From Flavipsychrobacter sp. (GTDB lineage: Bacteria; Bacteroidota; Bacteroidia; Chitinophagales; Chitinophagaceae): 34,948 nt of DNA. A program made the translations under genes and the position numbers. Location of the stretch: NCBI GenBank assembly GCA_031292525.1, contig JARLGY010000069.1:1-34948 (forward strand). Reading direction: 5' to 3'. Below are positions 7,093-15,125 of the stretch, in pieces. Numbering within the stretch: the stretch's first letter is position 1; the number at the start of each line of letters is the position of its first letter. Under the pieces are notes generated by a model. That model was not told the DNA's origin, searched no databases, and was given only the letters and a program-made list of their open reading frames with translations.

Positions 7093-9120
7093 TTACTTTT
7101 TCCGTTTTGCTTTGGGTTTAGGAGCCGGTTGTTTTTTCTTTTGTTCAGTACTCTCTTTCTGTTTTTGTGGCAATTGTACCAAGGCATAATCGGTCTGTCT
7201 TTTCACAAGGTTGGCGCTAAGCACACGCACGGTTATATTATCGCCTATACCCAGTTTTATTCCTGTATGGCGGCCCCGCAAGGCGTATTCGCCTTCCAGT
7301 AGTTCAAAGTCATCAAATTCGGCAAGCTCTGCCATCGATACCATGCCTTCACATTTATGCTCCACGGTCTCTGCCCAAAAGCCAAAGCTGGCAACTCCAC
7401 TGATCACAGCCTCAAACTCATCGCCAACAAAATCTTGCATGTACTCTACCTGCTTGTACTTGTTAGCTGCACGCTCTGCTTCCATTGCCCTGCGTTCCTG
7501 GTCGCTGCAATGGCGGCACTGGCGCTCCAGGTGTTTTATGGGGTGTATCATGTTGTTCAGGCATTCTTCAAGTATTCTGTGCACAAGCACATCTGGGTAG
7601 CGGCGGATGGGCGAGGTAAAGTGACAATAGTCATGAAATCCAAGTCCATAGTGTCCAATGTTGTCTGTTGTATATACAGCTTTAGACATAGTGCGGATAC
7701 CTAATTGTTCCAATACGTGCTGTTCCGGTTTGCCACGTGCTATCTCCAACATCGCATTGAAAGAAGCTGCTATGTTTTGCGGTGTGGTCAGGTCTAACTT
7801 ATGCCCAAACCGTGCAGCAAAGGTGGAGAATATTTTCAGTTTTTCTTCGTCAGGCACATCGTGCACACGGTAAGGGAAAGGGATAGGTTTATCCTCAAAT
7901 GTGAGGTTAGATACATATTCAGCCACAGTCCTGTTTGCCAGCAGCATAAATTCTTCTATAAGTTGATGTGCTGCTTTACTTTCTTTAACTACTATACCTA
8001 TGGGCTTCCCGGTTTCATCCAGTTTAAAACGTACTTCGGTTGATGAAAAGTTAATGGCACCTTTCTTGAAACGGGCGGCCCGCAAGGTTTGCGCCATTTC
8101 GTTTAGTATAAGCACTTCCTTTTTAAGTTCCCCTTTACCACTTTCTATTATTTCCTGCACATCCTCATACGCAAATCTTTTAGTTGACCTGATTACGGTT
8201 TTCCCTATCCAGGTCTTTTTTACTTCACCCGCTTTATTGATCTGGAATATAGTAGAGAATGTGTATTTGTCTTCATCGGGTCGCAGCGAGCATAGCTCGT
8301 TAGATAAGCGTTCGGGAAGCATGGGGAGTACCCTGTCTGGCAGGTATACACTTGTAGCTCTGTTATATGCTTCTGTATCTAAGGCTGATCCGGGCTGTAT
8401 GTAATGGCTTACGTCAGCAATATGCACGCCTACTTCATACCATCCACCGGTAAGGGGCTTGAACGATATGGCATCATCAAAATCTTTTGCATCCACAGGG
8501 TCAATGGTCATAGTAAGTATGCCGCGCATATCCCTGCGTTTTGCAGCTTCCTTTTCATCCACGCCTTCTGCATACCTCGCTGCGTCTTCCAGCACATCAT
8601 CATGAAAGGTAAGTGGGAAGCCATTCTCCATAAGTATTCCCTGCATGGCTACCTCATTTGCACTTTCATCAGTCAGCAGACTGGTTATTTCACCTACCGG
8701 ATTCTTAGTTTTTCCGGTCCATTCCACTATTCGGGCAACAGCTTTATCTCCATTTTTTGCACCATTCAGCAGGTGCAGAGGTATATAAATATCAACCGGC
8801 ATTTTATCGCTGTCCGGTATCAAAAAAGCAAAGTGGGGGTGTATATCTAATCGTCCGCTAAATTCACTTTGTTTGCGCCGCACTATTTCTACTACCACGC
8901 CTTCCATACGGCGGCCTGGTTTGGTATGCTTATCCACTTCTACTCTCACCTGGTCTCCATTCAGCCCATTATTCAAATGTTCTCTTTTTACCAGTATATC
9001 TTTATCCAGTCCTTCTGCAATTACAAAGCCCATACCGCCACGGGTTACTTCCAGCTTGCCTGTATAAGTCACCTTGCTACTACTGTCTGGCTTTCCTTTC
9101 TTATTGTTTCCTTTTTTCAT
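7093..9120 (-). CDS. rnr: Ribonuclease R
   Basis: A 675-residue 3'-5' exoribonuclease of the RNase II/R family. The N-terminus is lysine-rich, followed by cold-shock-type OB domains (about residues 18-150). The RNB catalytic core starts with TIDPVDAKDFDDAIS at 205-219, whose aspartates bind the catalytic metals, and continues with HIADVSHYI and LPERLSNELCSL. The core's end is seen in HFTSPIRRYPD and the neighbouring helix. An S1 domain (about 575-650) and a basic KPKAKRKK tail follow. The basic tail and the two N-terminal OB domains fit RNase R, which degrades structured RNA, better than RNase II. It is shorter than the 813-residue E. coli enzyme because the terminal extensions are shorter. 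Confidence 0.95.
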   Translation of the reverse strand: MKKGNNKKGKPDSSSKVTYTGKLEVTRGGMGFVIAEGLDKDILVKREHLNNGLNGDQVRVEVDKHTKPGRRMEGVVVEIVRRKQSEFSGRLDIHPHFAFLIPDSDKMPVDIYIPLHLLNGAKNGDKAVARIVEWTGKTKNPVGEITSLLTDESANEVAMQGILMENGFPLTFHDDVLEDAARYAEGVDEKEAAKRRDMRGILTMTIDPVDAKDFDDAISFKPLTGGWYEVGVHIADVSHYIQPGSALDTEAYNRATSVYLPDRVLPMLPERLSNELCSLRPDEDKYTFSTIFQINKAGEVKKTWIGKTVIRSTKRFAYEDVQEIIESGKGELKKEVLILNEMAQTLRAARFKKGAINFSSTEVRFKLDETGKPIGIVVKESKAAHQLIEEFMLLANRTVAEYVSNLTFEDKPIPFPYRVHDVPDEEKLKIFSTFAARFGHKLDLTTPQNIAASFNAMLEIARGKPEQHVLEQLGIRTMSKAVYTTDNIGHYGLGFHDYCHFTSPIRRYPDVLVHRILEECLNNMIHPIKHLERQCRHCSDQERRAMEAERAANKYKQVEYMQDFVGDEFEAVISGVASFGFWAETVEHKCEGMVSMAELAEFDDFELLEGEYALRGRHTGIKLGIGDNITVRVLSANLVKRQTDYALVQLPQKQKESTEQKKKQPAPKPKAKRKK

Positions 9121-9163
9121 TTTTTCACGCTCTTATATCGTCATCAATTTTAGCCCGGTCTAT

Positions 9164-10291
9164 TTAATAGATTCCCTGGGCTTCCGGTGCATTACCGTAT
9201 TCATCATTTTCCATCAGCGATTGGCTTACATATCGTATCACTGTGGCATTAAATTCATTTCTACCACCCAATAGTACTGCTACTTCTATGGGTAGCACCA
9301 CTATTTCTATACCCCAATCTTTCAGTTTATCAAAATGCAGGTGCAGTCTTGCAGCATCTTTTTCAGTTGTTACAATTACTTTGCCAGGCACTTGCCAGTT
9401 TTCATATGTGGCTTTTATTTCTTCAAGATCTTTACTTACAAAATAATGATGATCTGGGTAAGAGAGTACATGCACGTCCTGCATATTACTCCGCAAATGT
9501 GCCACCAGTGGTTCTGGACGGGCAATGCAACATACGAGTACTGCATTTTTCCCGTTTAGGTTTACCTCTTCTTTTGTAATGAAATTATAAGGGGTACAGT
9601 ACTTGATGCCAGTAAAAAATACTTGCTGATGGGTTTGTGGTTTGATCTTTTTTATGATCTCCTCTGCCTTCTGAGCTGTAATTCCTAGAGGGCATTTTGA
9701 CACAATGATCACATTGGCGCGTTTATATGCTGCTCGTTGTTCGCGCAACCTTCCCAGTGGTAAAATGTAATCATCATAAAAAGGTCTTGCATGATCAGTG
9801 ATCAATATGGTCAACCCTGCCTTTACAGATCTGTGCTGATAGGCATCATCCAGCAGTATTACTTCTACTAAAGGTTTCCTTTGCAGCAGTGCTGGTATGC
9901 CAGTCATTCTTTCTTCGGCTACGCTTACTGTTAGGTCCGGAAACTTTAGGTGGTACTGCATTGGCTCATCACCTATCCTTAGTGCATTGCTACTCTCATC
10001 TGCTATTATAAAACCTTGGGTGTGGCGTTTATAGCCCCTGCTCATAGTGGCCACCCTGTATTCATATTCCAGCAGTCGCACCAGGTATTCTACATGGGGC
10101 GTTTTACCCGTACCACCTACAGAAAGATTACCTACAGTTATTACTGGTACGCTAAATTCTATAGATGAGAAAAAGCCGGTATCGTAAAGGCGGTTACGTA
10201 GCCACAATACAGCGCCATACAATAGGGCAATAGGATATAAGAAAATGCGTACTGCTGAAAATGCGTAATAAAGTACGTTGCGTTGGCTCAT
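9164..10291 (-). CDS. lpxK: Tetraacyldisaccharide 4'-kinase (lipid A synthesis)
   Basis: A 375-residue LpxK, which phosphorylates the 4' position of the lipid A disaccharide at the cytoplasmic face of the inner membrane. A hydrophobic N-terminal helix (about residues 12-30) fits membrane association. The Walker A motif GGTGKTP at 59-65, inside VGNLSVGGTGKTP, is typical of the family, and ILLDDAYQHR near residue 145 matches the conserved DDGxQH region with Ala for Gly. The start ATG overlaps the TGA of ftcD in an ATGA junction (10288-10291), so the two are translationally coupled. Its presence shows that the organism makes lipid A, as expected for a Gram-negative bacterium. Confidence 0.95.
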   Translation of the reverse strand: MSQRNVLYYAFSAVRIFLYPIALLYGAVLWLRNRLYDTGFFSSIEFSVPVITVGNLSVGGTGKTPHVEYLVRLLEYEYRVATMSRGYKRHTQGFIIADESSNALRIGDEPMQYHLKFPDLTVSVAEERMTGIPALLQRKPLVEVILLDDAYQHRSVKAGLTILITDHARPFYDDYILPLGRLREQRAAYKRANVIIVSKCPLGITAQKAEEIIKKIKPQTHQQVFFTGIKYCTPYNFITKEEVNLNGKNAVLVCCIARPEPLVAHLRSNMQDVHVLSYPDHHYFVSKDLEEIKATYENWQVPGKVIVTTEKDAARLHLHFDKLKDWGIEIVVLPIEVAVLLGGRNEFNATVIRYVSQSLMENDEYGNAPEAQGIY

Positions 10292-11322
10292 AATAGTCCG
10301 GCGTGTTGCAGGCTATATTCCAGTATGTGCTTTTGCGCATCAAAAGGTTTCACCTTTTGCAGCCCAAGCAGTTCTATAGCACTGTGTATGATCATATTTT
10401 TATCTTCAGGTATTTCTGCCTGTTGTTCCATGTAGGTAAATGAACCGGCTTCTAGCAGGCAACGTTCAGGCATTAGGCCTATCAACTCACTACCTGCCAA
10501 AGTTACGTTTACTTCTGCAGCAAGCGCACTGCATGCTTCCCACACCTGCAGTGGCGATGTTTCGCGATAGTCCAGCAGGTTCATAGATACCTGTGCACAT
10601 TCAAAATCAGCCATATACCAACCTATGGCGCGCAGGTGCGAAAGCAGCCCGGGATGCTTTATACGTTTGTCGTCTTTTACTTCGGTAAATCCACGCTCGC
10701 GTATGCGCTCAGCTATATAATTAGCTTTGGTTACATCTTTAGTGTTCAGCGATATGTTGAAGGCAACCAGTATATTTCTTGCGCCAATTACTGTGGCTCC
10801 GGTGGCAGGGGTAAACGTTGAGGGACCATAGTCGGGTGCCCAGCCTTCTGTTTGCATTTTAGCCGCCATACCCTCATACTGTCCTTTTCTTATGTCGGGT
10901 AATGCACGGCGGTGTGGGGCGGTAGCGGCATACTCGTACAGGTAAACTGGTATATTCAGCTCGGTGCCCACACGCTGGCCCAATTGGTTTGCATATGCTA
11001 CAGCTTCATCCATTGTAATGCCTGCTAACGGCACCAGCGGACAAACATCGGTAGCGCCTATACGGGGATGCACACCTTCCTGTTCCTGCATATTTATTAC
11101 TTCCGCTGCTTTTTTTATGGCTTCAAATGCAGCAACTATTACAGCTTCCGGCGCACCGGCAAATGTCATTACTGTACGGTTGGCTGCAGCGCTAATATCA
11201 ATGTGCAATAGTTTTACCCCGGCTATATTTTTTATAGCATCGGCTATGGCATTTATCTTATTTATATCTCTGCCTTCGCTAAAGTTTGGAACACATTCCA
11301 AAATAGGCATCTGTGATTTCAT
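10288..11322 (-). CDS. ftcD: Glutamate formimidoyltransferase
   Basis: A monofunctional enzyme of about 344 residues that transfers the formimino group from N-formimidoyl-glutamate to tetrahydrofolate in histidine degradation. The opening PILECVPNFSEGRD, then IGATDVCPLVPL and PDYGPSTFTPATGATVIGARN, are characteristic of the formiminotransferase N- and C-subdomains. The cyclodeaminase domain found in the mammalian bifunctional protein is absent, as usual in Bacteroidota. An upstream in-frame start at 11358 exists, but the 12 extra residues (LFAVTFTTFMI) are not part of the family. I prefer ATG 11322 (MKSQMPILE) or 11310. It heads the five-gene operon. No other hut gene is in the window. Confidence 0.93.
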   Translation of the reverse strand: MKSQMPILECVPNFSEGRDINKINAIADAIKNIAGVKLLHIDISAAANRTVMTFAGAPEAVIVAAFEAIKKAAEVINMQEQEGVHPRIGATDVCPLVPLAGITMDEAVAYANQLGQRVGTELNIPVYLYEYAATAPHRRALPDIRKGQYEGMAAKMQTEGWAPDYGPSTFTPATGATVIGARNILVAFNISLNTKDVTKANYIAERIRERGFTEVKDDKRIKHPGLLSHLRAIGWYMADFECAQVSMNLLDYRETSPLQVWEACSALAAEVNVTLAGSELIGLMPERCLLEAGSFTYMEQQAEIPEDKNMIIHSAIELLGLQKVKPFDAQKHILEYSLQHAGLL

Positions 11323-11388
11323 TATCATAAAAGTAGTGAATGTAACCGCAAATAACATTTATGCATGCCGTATTTCCTAAACCATTCC

Positions 11389-11396
11389 TATTTTTG
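11389..11396 (+). promoter_or_regulatory. -7 box (TATTTTTG) of the GNAT gene
   Basis: An exact TAnnTTTG match ends 23 bp before the GNAT start codon. A start site about 5-7 bp downstream would give a leader of under 20 nt. No clear -33 TTG is seen. Confidence 0.45.
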
Positions 11397-11419
11397 ATGG
11401 CCTAATACAACAAGATAAC

Positions 11420-12007
11420 ATGAACTGGATACAGCACCCTATAACACTTACTGGAAACAAAGTTGTATTAGTGCCATTGGACAGCAGCCATTTTCCGGCG
11501 CTGTTAGAAATTGCAAGGCAAGAAAGTATCTGGGAGTTTATGGCTATAGACGGATCGCCAGACAAACTATTGCTCGAGCTTAAGGCAGCCTTATTGAACC
11601 GGGCTAGTGGAGACCAATATCCCTTTGCTATAATTGATAGGTTGAAGGGAAATGTAATAGGCACTACGCGTTTGATGAATATATTTCATGAACATAAAAA
11701 ACTTGAAATAGGGTGGACCTGGTACAATCCGGAATACTGGGGTACCGGCTATAATACGGAATGTAAGCTACTATTACTTACTTATTGTTTTGAAACACTT
11801 GCGGCTGTGCGGGTCCAGTTAGTAGCGGGTGAGAAAAACATGCGCAGTCGTAATGCAATATTAAAGATAGGGGCAACCTATGAAGGTACCATGAGAAAAG
11901 AGCGTGCACGACCCGACGGCACTTATCGCAATACCGTAATGCATAGCATAATTGACGATGAATGGCCAGACAGGAAACGAAAACTGGAAGAAATGTGTAA
12001 GAAGTAA
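11420..12007 (+). CDS. GNAT-family N-acetyltransferase (RimJ/RimL-like)
   Basis: A 195-residue single-domain acetyltransferase. The order of elements is that of the Acetyltransf_3 (RimJ/RimL) group: LVPLDSSHFPALLEIA near residue 17, YPFAIIDRLKGNVIGTTRL, the IGWTW strand, the acetyl-CoA loop PEYWGTGYNTE (about residues 108-118), then N-MRSRNAILKIGATYEG and a C-terminal DGTYRNTVMHSIIDDEWP. Such enzymes acetylate protein N-termini or small molecules; the substrate cannot be read from the sequence. It lies on the opposite strand to ftcD, with 97 bp between the two starts, and in the same direction as purM. Confidence 0.88.
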   Translation: MNWIQHPITLTGNKVVLVPLDSSHFPALLEIARQESIWEFMAIDGSPDKLLLELKAALLNRASGDQYPFAIIDRLKGNVIGTTRLMNIFHEHKKLEIGWTWYNPEYWGTGYNTECKLLLLTYCFETLAAVRVQLVAGEKNMRSRNAILKIGATYEGTMRKERARPDGTYRNTVMHSIIDDEWPDRKRKLEEMCKK

Positions 12008-12118
12008 GGCGTATAATATACTTCTAAACGGAATTAATCTCATTTTTTGAGTAATTTTCACCCGTAATTGCTTTTGCAGATACTGTGGTATCTGCCTTTA
12101 TTTTTATTCTACTACCAA

Positions 12119-13291
12119 ATGTCTGATAACAATAGATATAATCTGCGTGGCGTTTCGGCCCAGAAAGAAGATGTACACCGTGCTGTAGCTAAACTGGATA
12201 AAGGTCTTTATCCTAATGCGTTTTGTAAAGTATATCCCGACTATTGGGGTGGTGACGATGCGTATTGCAATTTGATGCATGCCGATGGCGCAGGGACAAA
12301 ATCCATACTGGCTTATATGTATTGGAAAGAAACCGGCGATATAAGTGTGTGGAAAGGTATTGCTATAGATTCTATAGTAATGAATATTGATGATATGCTA
12401 TGCGTAGGTGCTACTGGGCCATTTACCTATTCATCTACCATAGGGCGCAATAAAAACCTCGTTCCGGGCGATGTTATCTCTGAGATCATTAATGGTACGC
12501 AATCTTACTTCGACAGGTTGAAGGATTACGGAATAGATGTGCATTTCATGGGTGGGGAAACTGCCGATGTGGGCGATATGGTACGCACTGTTATTGTTGA
12601 TGGCACTATGGCTGCGCGCATGCGTCGCGATAAACTGGTGACTACTGAAAAAATGCAGCATGGCGATGTAGTAGTAAGCCTTGCCAGCTATGGACAAGCA
12701 ACTTACGAAGATGAATATAACAGCGGCATGGGCAGCAATGGCCTCACCAGTGCCCGTCACGAAATACTAAATAAAACATACGCAGAAAAATACCCTGAAA
12801 GTGTTGACCCCAACCTGCCGCCAGAGGTAGTCTATAATGGTGCATATTCCCTTTCGGATAGTACAGATACACCGCTGAACGTAGGTAAACTGCTATTATC
12901 GCCTACGCGTACATACGCCCCTGTAATACTTCAGGTATTAAATCATAATTTCGATCAGATACATGGCATTATACATTGCAGTGGTGGTGGACAAAGCAAG
13001 TGCTTGCACTATCTTCCCTCACCTTTGCGCGTAGTGAAGAACAATTTATTACCGATACCACCTTTGTTTCAGCTCATACAAAAATCTGCCGGCACCAGCT
13101 GGAAGGAAATGTACCAGGTGTTTAATATGGGGCAACGCCTTGAGATTTTTACTGATGTTGCTACAGCCAACTCCATAATAGAAATAGCCGCAAGTTTTAA
13201 TATAGCTGCCCAAATATCAGGTTATGTAGAGCTGGCTGATAAGAAAGAGGTAGTTATTCAGAGCGAGCATGGAGTATTTACATATAACTAA
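12119..13291 (+). CDS. purM: AIR synthase (phosphoribosylformylglycinamidine cyclo-ligase)
   Basis: About 390 residues from ATG 12119. It makes aminoimidazole ribonucleotide from FGAM and ATP, step 5 of purine synthesis. Family landmarks: RYNLRGVSAQKEDVH at the N-terminus, HADGAGTKS (about 62-70), VMNIDDMLCVGA, HFMGGETADVGD (about 142-153) and HCSGGGQSK near 292. The long form with YPDYWGGDDAYCN is the Bacteroidota type rather than the 345-residue enterobacterial type. A TTG-initiated extension to 12068 is open, but its 17 residues (LLQILWYLPLFLFYYQ) resemble no PurM N-terminus, so I reject it. A short fragment of a second copy lies at 14114-14164. Confidence 0.93.
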   Translation: MSDNNRYNLRGVSAQKEDVHRAVAKLDKGLYPNAFCKVYPDYWGGDDAYCNLMHADGAGTKSILAYMYWKETGDISVWKGIAIDSIVMNIDDMLCVGATGPFTYSSTIGRNKNLVPGDVISEIINGTQSYFDRLKDYGIDVHFMGGETADVGDMVRTVIVDGTMAARMRRDKLVTTEKMQHGDVVVSLASYGQATYEDEYNSGMGSNGLTSARHEILNKTYAEKYPESVDPNLPPEVVYNGAYSLSDSTDTPLNVGKLLLSPTRTYAPVILQVLNHNFDQIHGIIHCSGGGQSKCLHYLPSPLRVVKNNLLPIPPLFQLIQKSAGTSWKEMYQVFNMGQRLEIFTDVATANSIIEIAASFNIAAQISGYVELADKKEVVIQSEHGVFTYN

Positions 13292-13364
13292 ATGTAGTAT
13301 TTCTTATAAGCTTGTAAATAAGCATTGTATATTGGCGAGAAATAATTGAACCCACTATTTACTT

Positions 13365-13375
13365 TATAAACCCAT
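13365..13375 (+). repeat. Shared leader motif, copy 1
   Basis: TATAAACCCAT, 10 bp before the ATG of the first barrel gene. The same 11 bases occur at 14226-14236, 3 bp before the ATG of the second. This suggests the leader was duplicated together with the gene. Confidence 0.55.
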
Positions 13376-13385
13376 TTTTCCCAAT

Positions 13386-14099
13386 ATGAAAATCAAAGGG
13401 CTGATTCTCTTTGTATTCCTTGTTGCTGCCCAACAGGTTTTTTCTTATGACAAAATCTACACAGTAACTGGAGGCGTTATAAAATCTAAAATTGAATCTG
13501 TAAATGATTCGATAATTACCTATAAAAAGTCTAACTATCTAGATGGGCCGGACTATTACATAGAGAAAAAAAGCGTCAAGAAGGTAATATATGATGCAAC
13601 TGCTAGAGTGGTATATGATACGATAGTAAAAAAGGTAACGGCTTACCGTTCTAATGTACTAGCTATTGCGCCTATTCAATACAGCGATAATGGCCACGGA
13701 ATTGGTGGTAGCTATGAACATTTTTTAAAGGTCACGAAATGTTTAAGCTTGTTTTTACCTGTATACCAAACTCATAACTCATTTTCAGGAGGGTATAGCA
13801 CTTCTATTTTTTATTATGCACCCGGCATTAAGTTTTACCCCGTCGGTAATCAAGGCATTTTAAGGGTTGCAATTGGTCTTTCATACATAGGGGCCTCGGG
13901 CAGATTGGTGTCGCAGGATTATCCAACTGGACACGACTTTGTGATGTCTGGAGTAATAATTACAGGATCTATTAACGTCAACATAACAAAGTTTTTGTAC
14001 TTAGGGGTTGACTTTGGAGAGGGATCGGTACATGTGGTTCCGTTTGTTAGTAATCATGTAACAGGAGAATTTGCTGTTCGTGTAGGCGGGCGCTTTTAA
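13386..14099 (+). CDS. Predicted outer-membrane beta-barrel protein, paralogue 1 of 3
   Basis: A 237-residue protein with a signal peptide (LILFVFLVAAQQVFS). It has a short N-terminal module (DKIYTVTGGVIKSKI ... YKKSN-YLDGPDYYIEKKSVKKVIYD, about residues 22-80). A strand-rich domain follows, with NVLAIAPIQYSDNGHGIGGSYEHF near residue 92 and FYYAPGIKFYPVGNQG near 140. It ends in VRVGGRF, an aromatic C-terminus as in outer-membrane barrels. Paralogues 2 and 3 share the YAPGIKFYP and QDKIYKRDGT motifs. I do not recognise a named family; the N-terminal module resembles the 'G-x-x-I-x-G-K-V' segments of many Bacteroidota envelope proteins. Function unknown. Confidence 0.72.
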   Translation: MKIKGLILFVFLVAAQQVFSYDKIYTVTGGVIKSKIESVNDSIITYKKSNYLDGPDYYIEKKSVKKVIYDATARVVYDTIVKKVTAYRSNVLAIAPIQYSDNGHGIGGSYEHFLKVTKCLSLFLPVYQTHNSFSGGYSTSIFYYAPGIKFYPVGNQGILRVAIGLSYIGASGRLVSQDYPTGHDFVMSGVIITGSINVNITKFLYLGVDFGEGSVHVVPFVSNHVTGEFAVRVGGRF

Positions 14100-14113
14100 A
14101 ATTAATTATTTAT

Positions 14114-14164
14114 TATTTCGCCATGTTCTTTGGTATAGACGTACACTTCATGGGTGGGGAAACT
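14114..14164 (+). pseudogene. purM relic fragment
   Basis: The 33 bases 14132-14164 encode GIDVHFMGGET, identical to PurM residues encoded at 12530-12562. The two DNA copies differ at 4 of 33 bases, all third codon positions and all synonymous. Upstream similarity continues in the same frame (TAT TTC here, TAC TTC in purM) with a 6-bp deletion. An ATG-initiated ORF of 19 codons covers the fragment but is probably not a gene. This looks like the remains of a second, diverged purM. Confidence 0.65.
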
Positions 14165-14225
14165 TTGATTGTTTGGTTTTAGTTTATACATTGTTTATAT
14201 GAACGCCAAAATATTTATTATCCTA

Positions 14226-14236
14226 TATAAACCCAT
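14226..14236 (+). repeat. Shared leader motif, copy 2
   Basis: Second copy of TATAAACCCAT, directly upstream of the second barrel paralogue; see the copy at 13365-13375. Confidence 0.55.
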
Positions 14237-14239
14237 ATT

Positions 14240-14911
14240 ATGAATCTTAAAAAGCTCATTCTTCTTCTTATAATCATTTCAGTCATATCTGGCGCTGCAT
14301 TTTGCCAGGATAAAATCTATAAGCGAGATGGAACAGGACCGTCGAGCATTGACAAAGCCTCGAATTTCAAGCGCAATCAGGTTTCTATAATTCCATTTGT
14401 AATTACAGAAACAGGTAAAGGCTTTGGTGTGGGCTACGAACATTTTTTTGGTAAAAAAGGCGTGTTGAGCTTTTACATTCCTATTTACTTTACAAAGAAT
14501 ACATATTCTGTGGAAATAGATACACTTATTCAGTATGGTAAGTCTATGTACACCAAATCTGTTACAGACCCCATGTATTACGTATCGCCGGGTATTAAGT
14601 TCTACCCCACAGGAAGTAATGGCGTTGTTAAATACGCTCTAGGCCTTGCTTATACCATTGCAAATGGCACCATTACCGCAAGCGAAGACGGGCGATTGAC
14701 ATATAACTTTGCTTATACAGATGGAGCAAGATATAGTCGGTCTATGACGGGTTTTGTTATAAGTAACTCTTTAAATATTCTTGCAATGTCACGTATTCAT
14801 ATTGCGCTTGAGGCAGGATGTGGTCTTACTTTTAGCAATAATACCAGTAGTACACCTCAAGACATGGGGCTATTATATTATTTTTCTTTACAGGCAGGTT
14901 ACCGCTTTTAG
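14240..14911 (+). CDS. Predicted outer-membrane beta-barrel protein, paralogue 2 (N-terminal module lost)
   Basis: A 223-residue protein with a signal peptide (LILLLIIISVISGAAFC). The mature part begins QDKIYKRDGT, nearly as in paralogue 3, but then jumps to GPSSIDKASNFKRNQ. About 85 residues that in paralogue 3 separate this start from the barrel are missing; they hold the VKEVSEKNIKYKKFDN-type module and a basic linker. The barrel part is intact: VSIIPFVITETGKGFGVGYEHFFG, GVLSFYIPIYFT, MYYVSPGIKFYPTGSNG, and a C-terminal FSLQAGYRF. It may be a working barrel lacking the periplasmic module, or an early stage of decay. Function unknown. Confidence 0.7.
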   Translation: MNLKKLILLLIIISVISGAAFCQDKIYKRDGTGPSSIDKASNFKRNQVSIIPFVITETGKGFGVGYEHFFGKKGVLSFYIPIYFTKNTYSVEIDTLIQYGKSMYTKSVTDPMYYVSPGIKFYPTGSNGVVKYALGLAYTIANGTITASEDGRLTYNFAYTDGARYSRSMTGFVISNSLNILAMSRIHIALEAGCGLTFSNNTSSTPQDMGLLYYFSLQAGYRF

Positions 14912-15005
14912 CTGTTGCAACGATTAAATCTTATCCAAAAGTTGTTTCTGTTATGCCAATACAATTTTCTGATGTTGAGATGGCTTTTAGTGCAAATATT
15001 GAGCA

Positions 15006-15030
15006 ATAAAATCGTAGTTATCGATTTTAT
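15006..15030. other. Hairpin in the spacer before paralogue 3
   Basis: ATAAAATCG and its reverse complement enclose a 7-base loop within the 214-bp spacer 14912-15125. There is no T-run, so it is a weak terminator candidate at best. No purM similarity was found in this spacer. Confidence 0.3.
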
Positions 15031-15125
15031 CACTACTTGTTTGCAAGCATATCGCATTCAGTTATCGCAAATTATAAATATGGTATCGTATTTGCTTGTT
15101 TACTTACATCTAAAACTTAGAAATA

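Noticed and set aside
7211-9274. Several plus-strand ORFs of 66-148 codons opposite rnr and lpxK.
   Set aside because: They are antisense shadows of well-recognised genes and carry no recognisable motifs.
12068-12118. TTG-started N-terminal extension of purM.
   Set aside because: The 17 extra residues are hydrophobic and foreign to PurM, whose normal start MSDNNRYNLRGVS begins at 12119.
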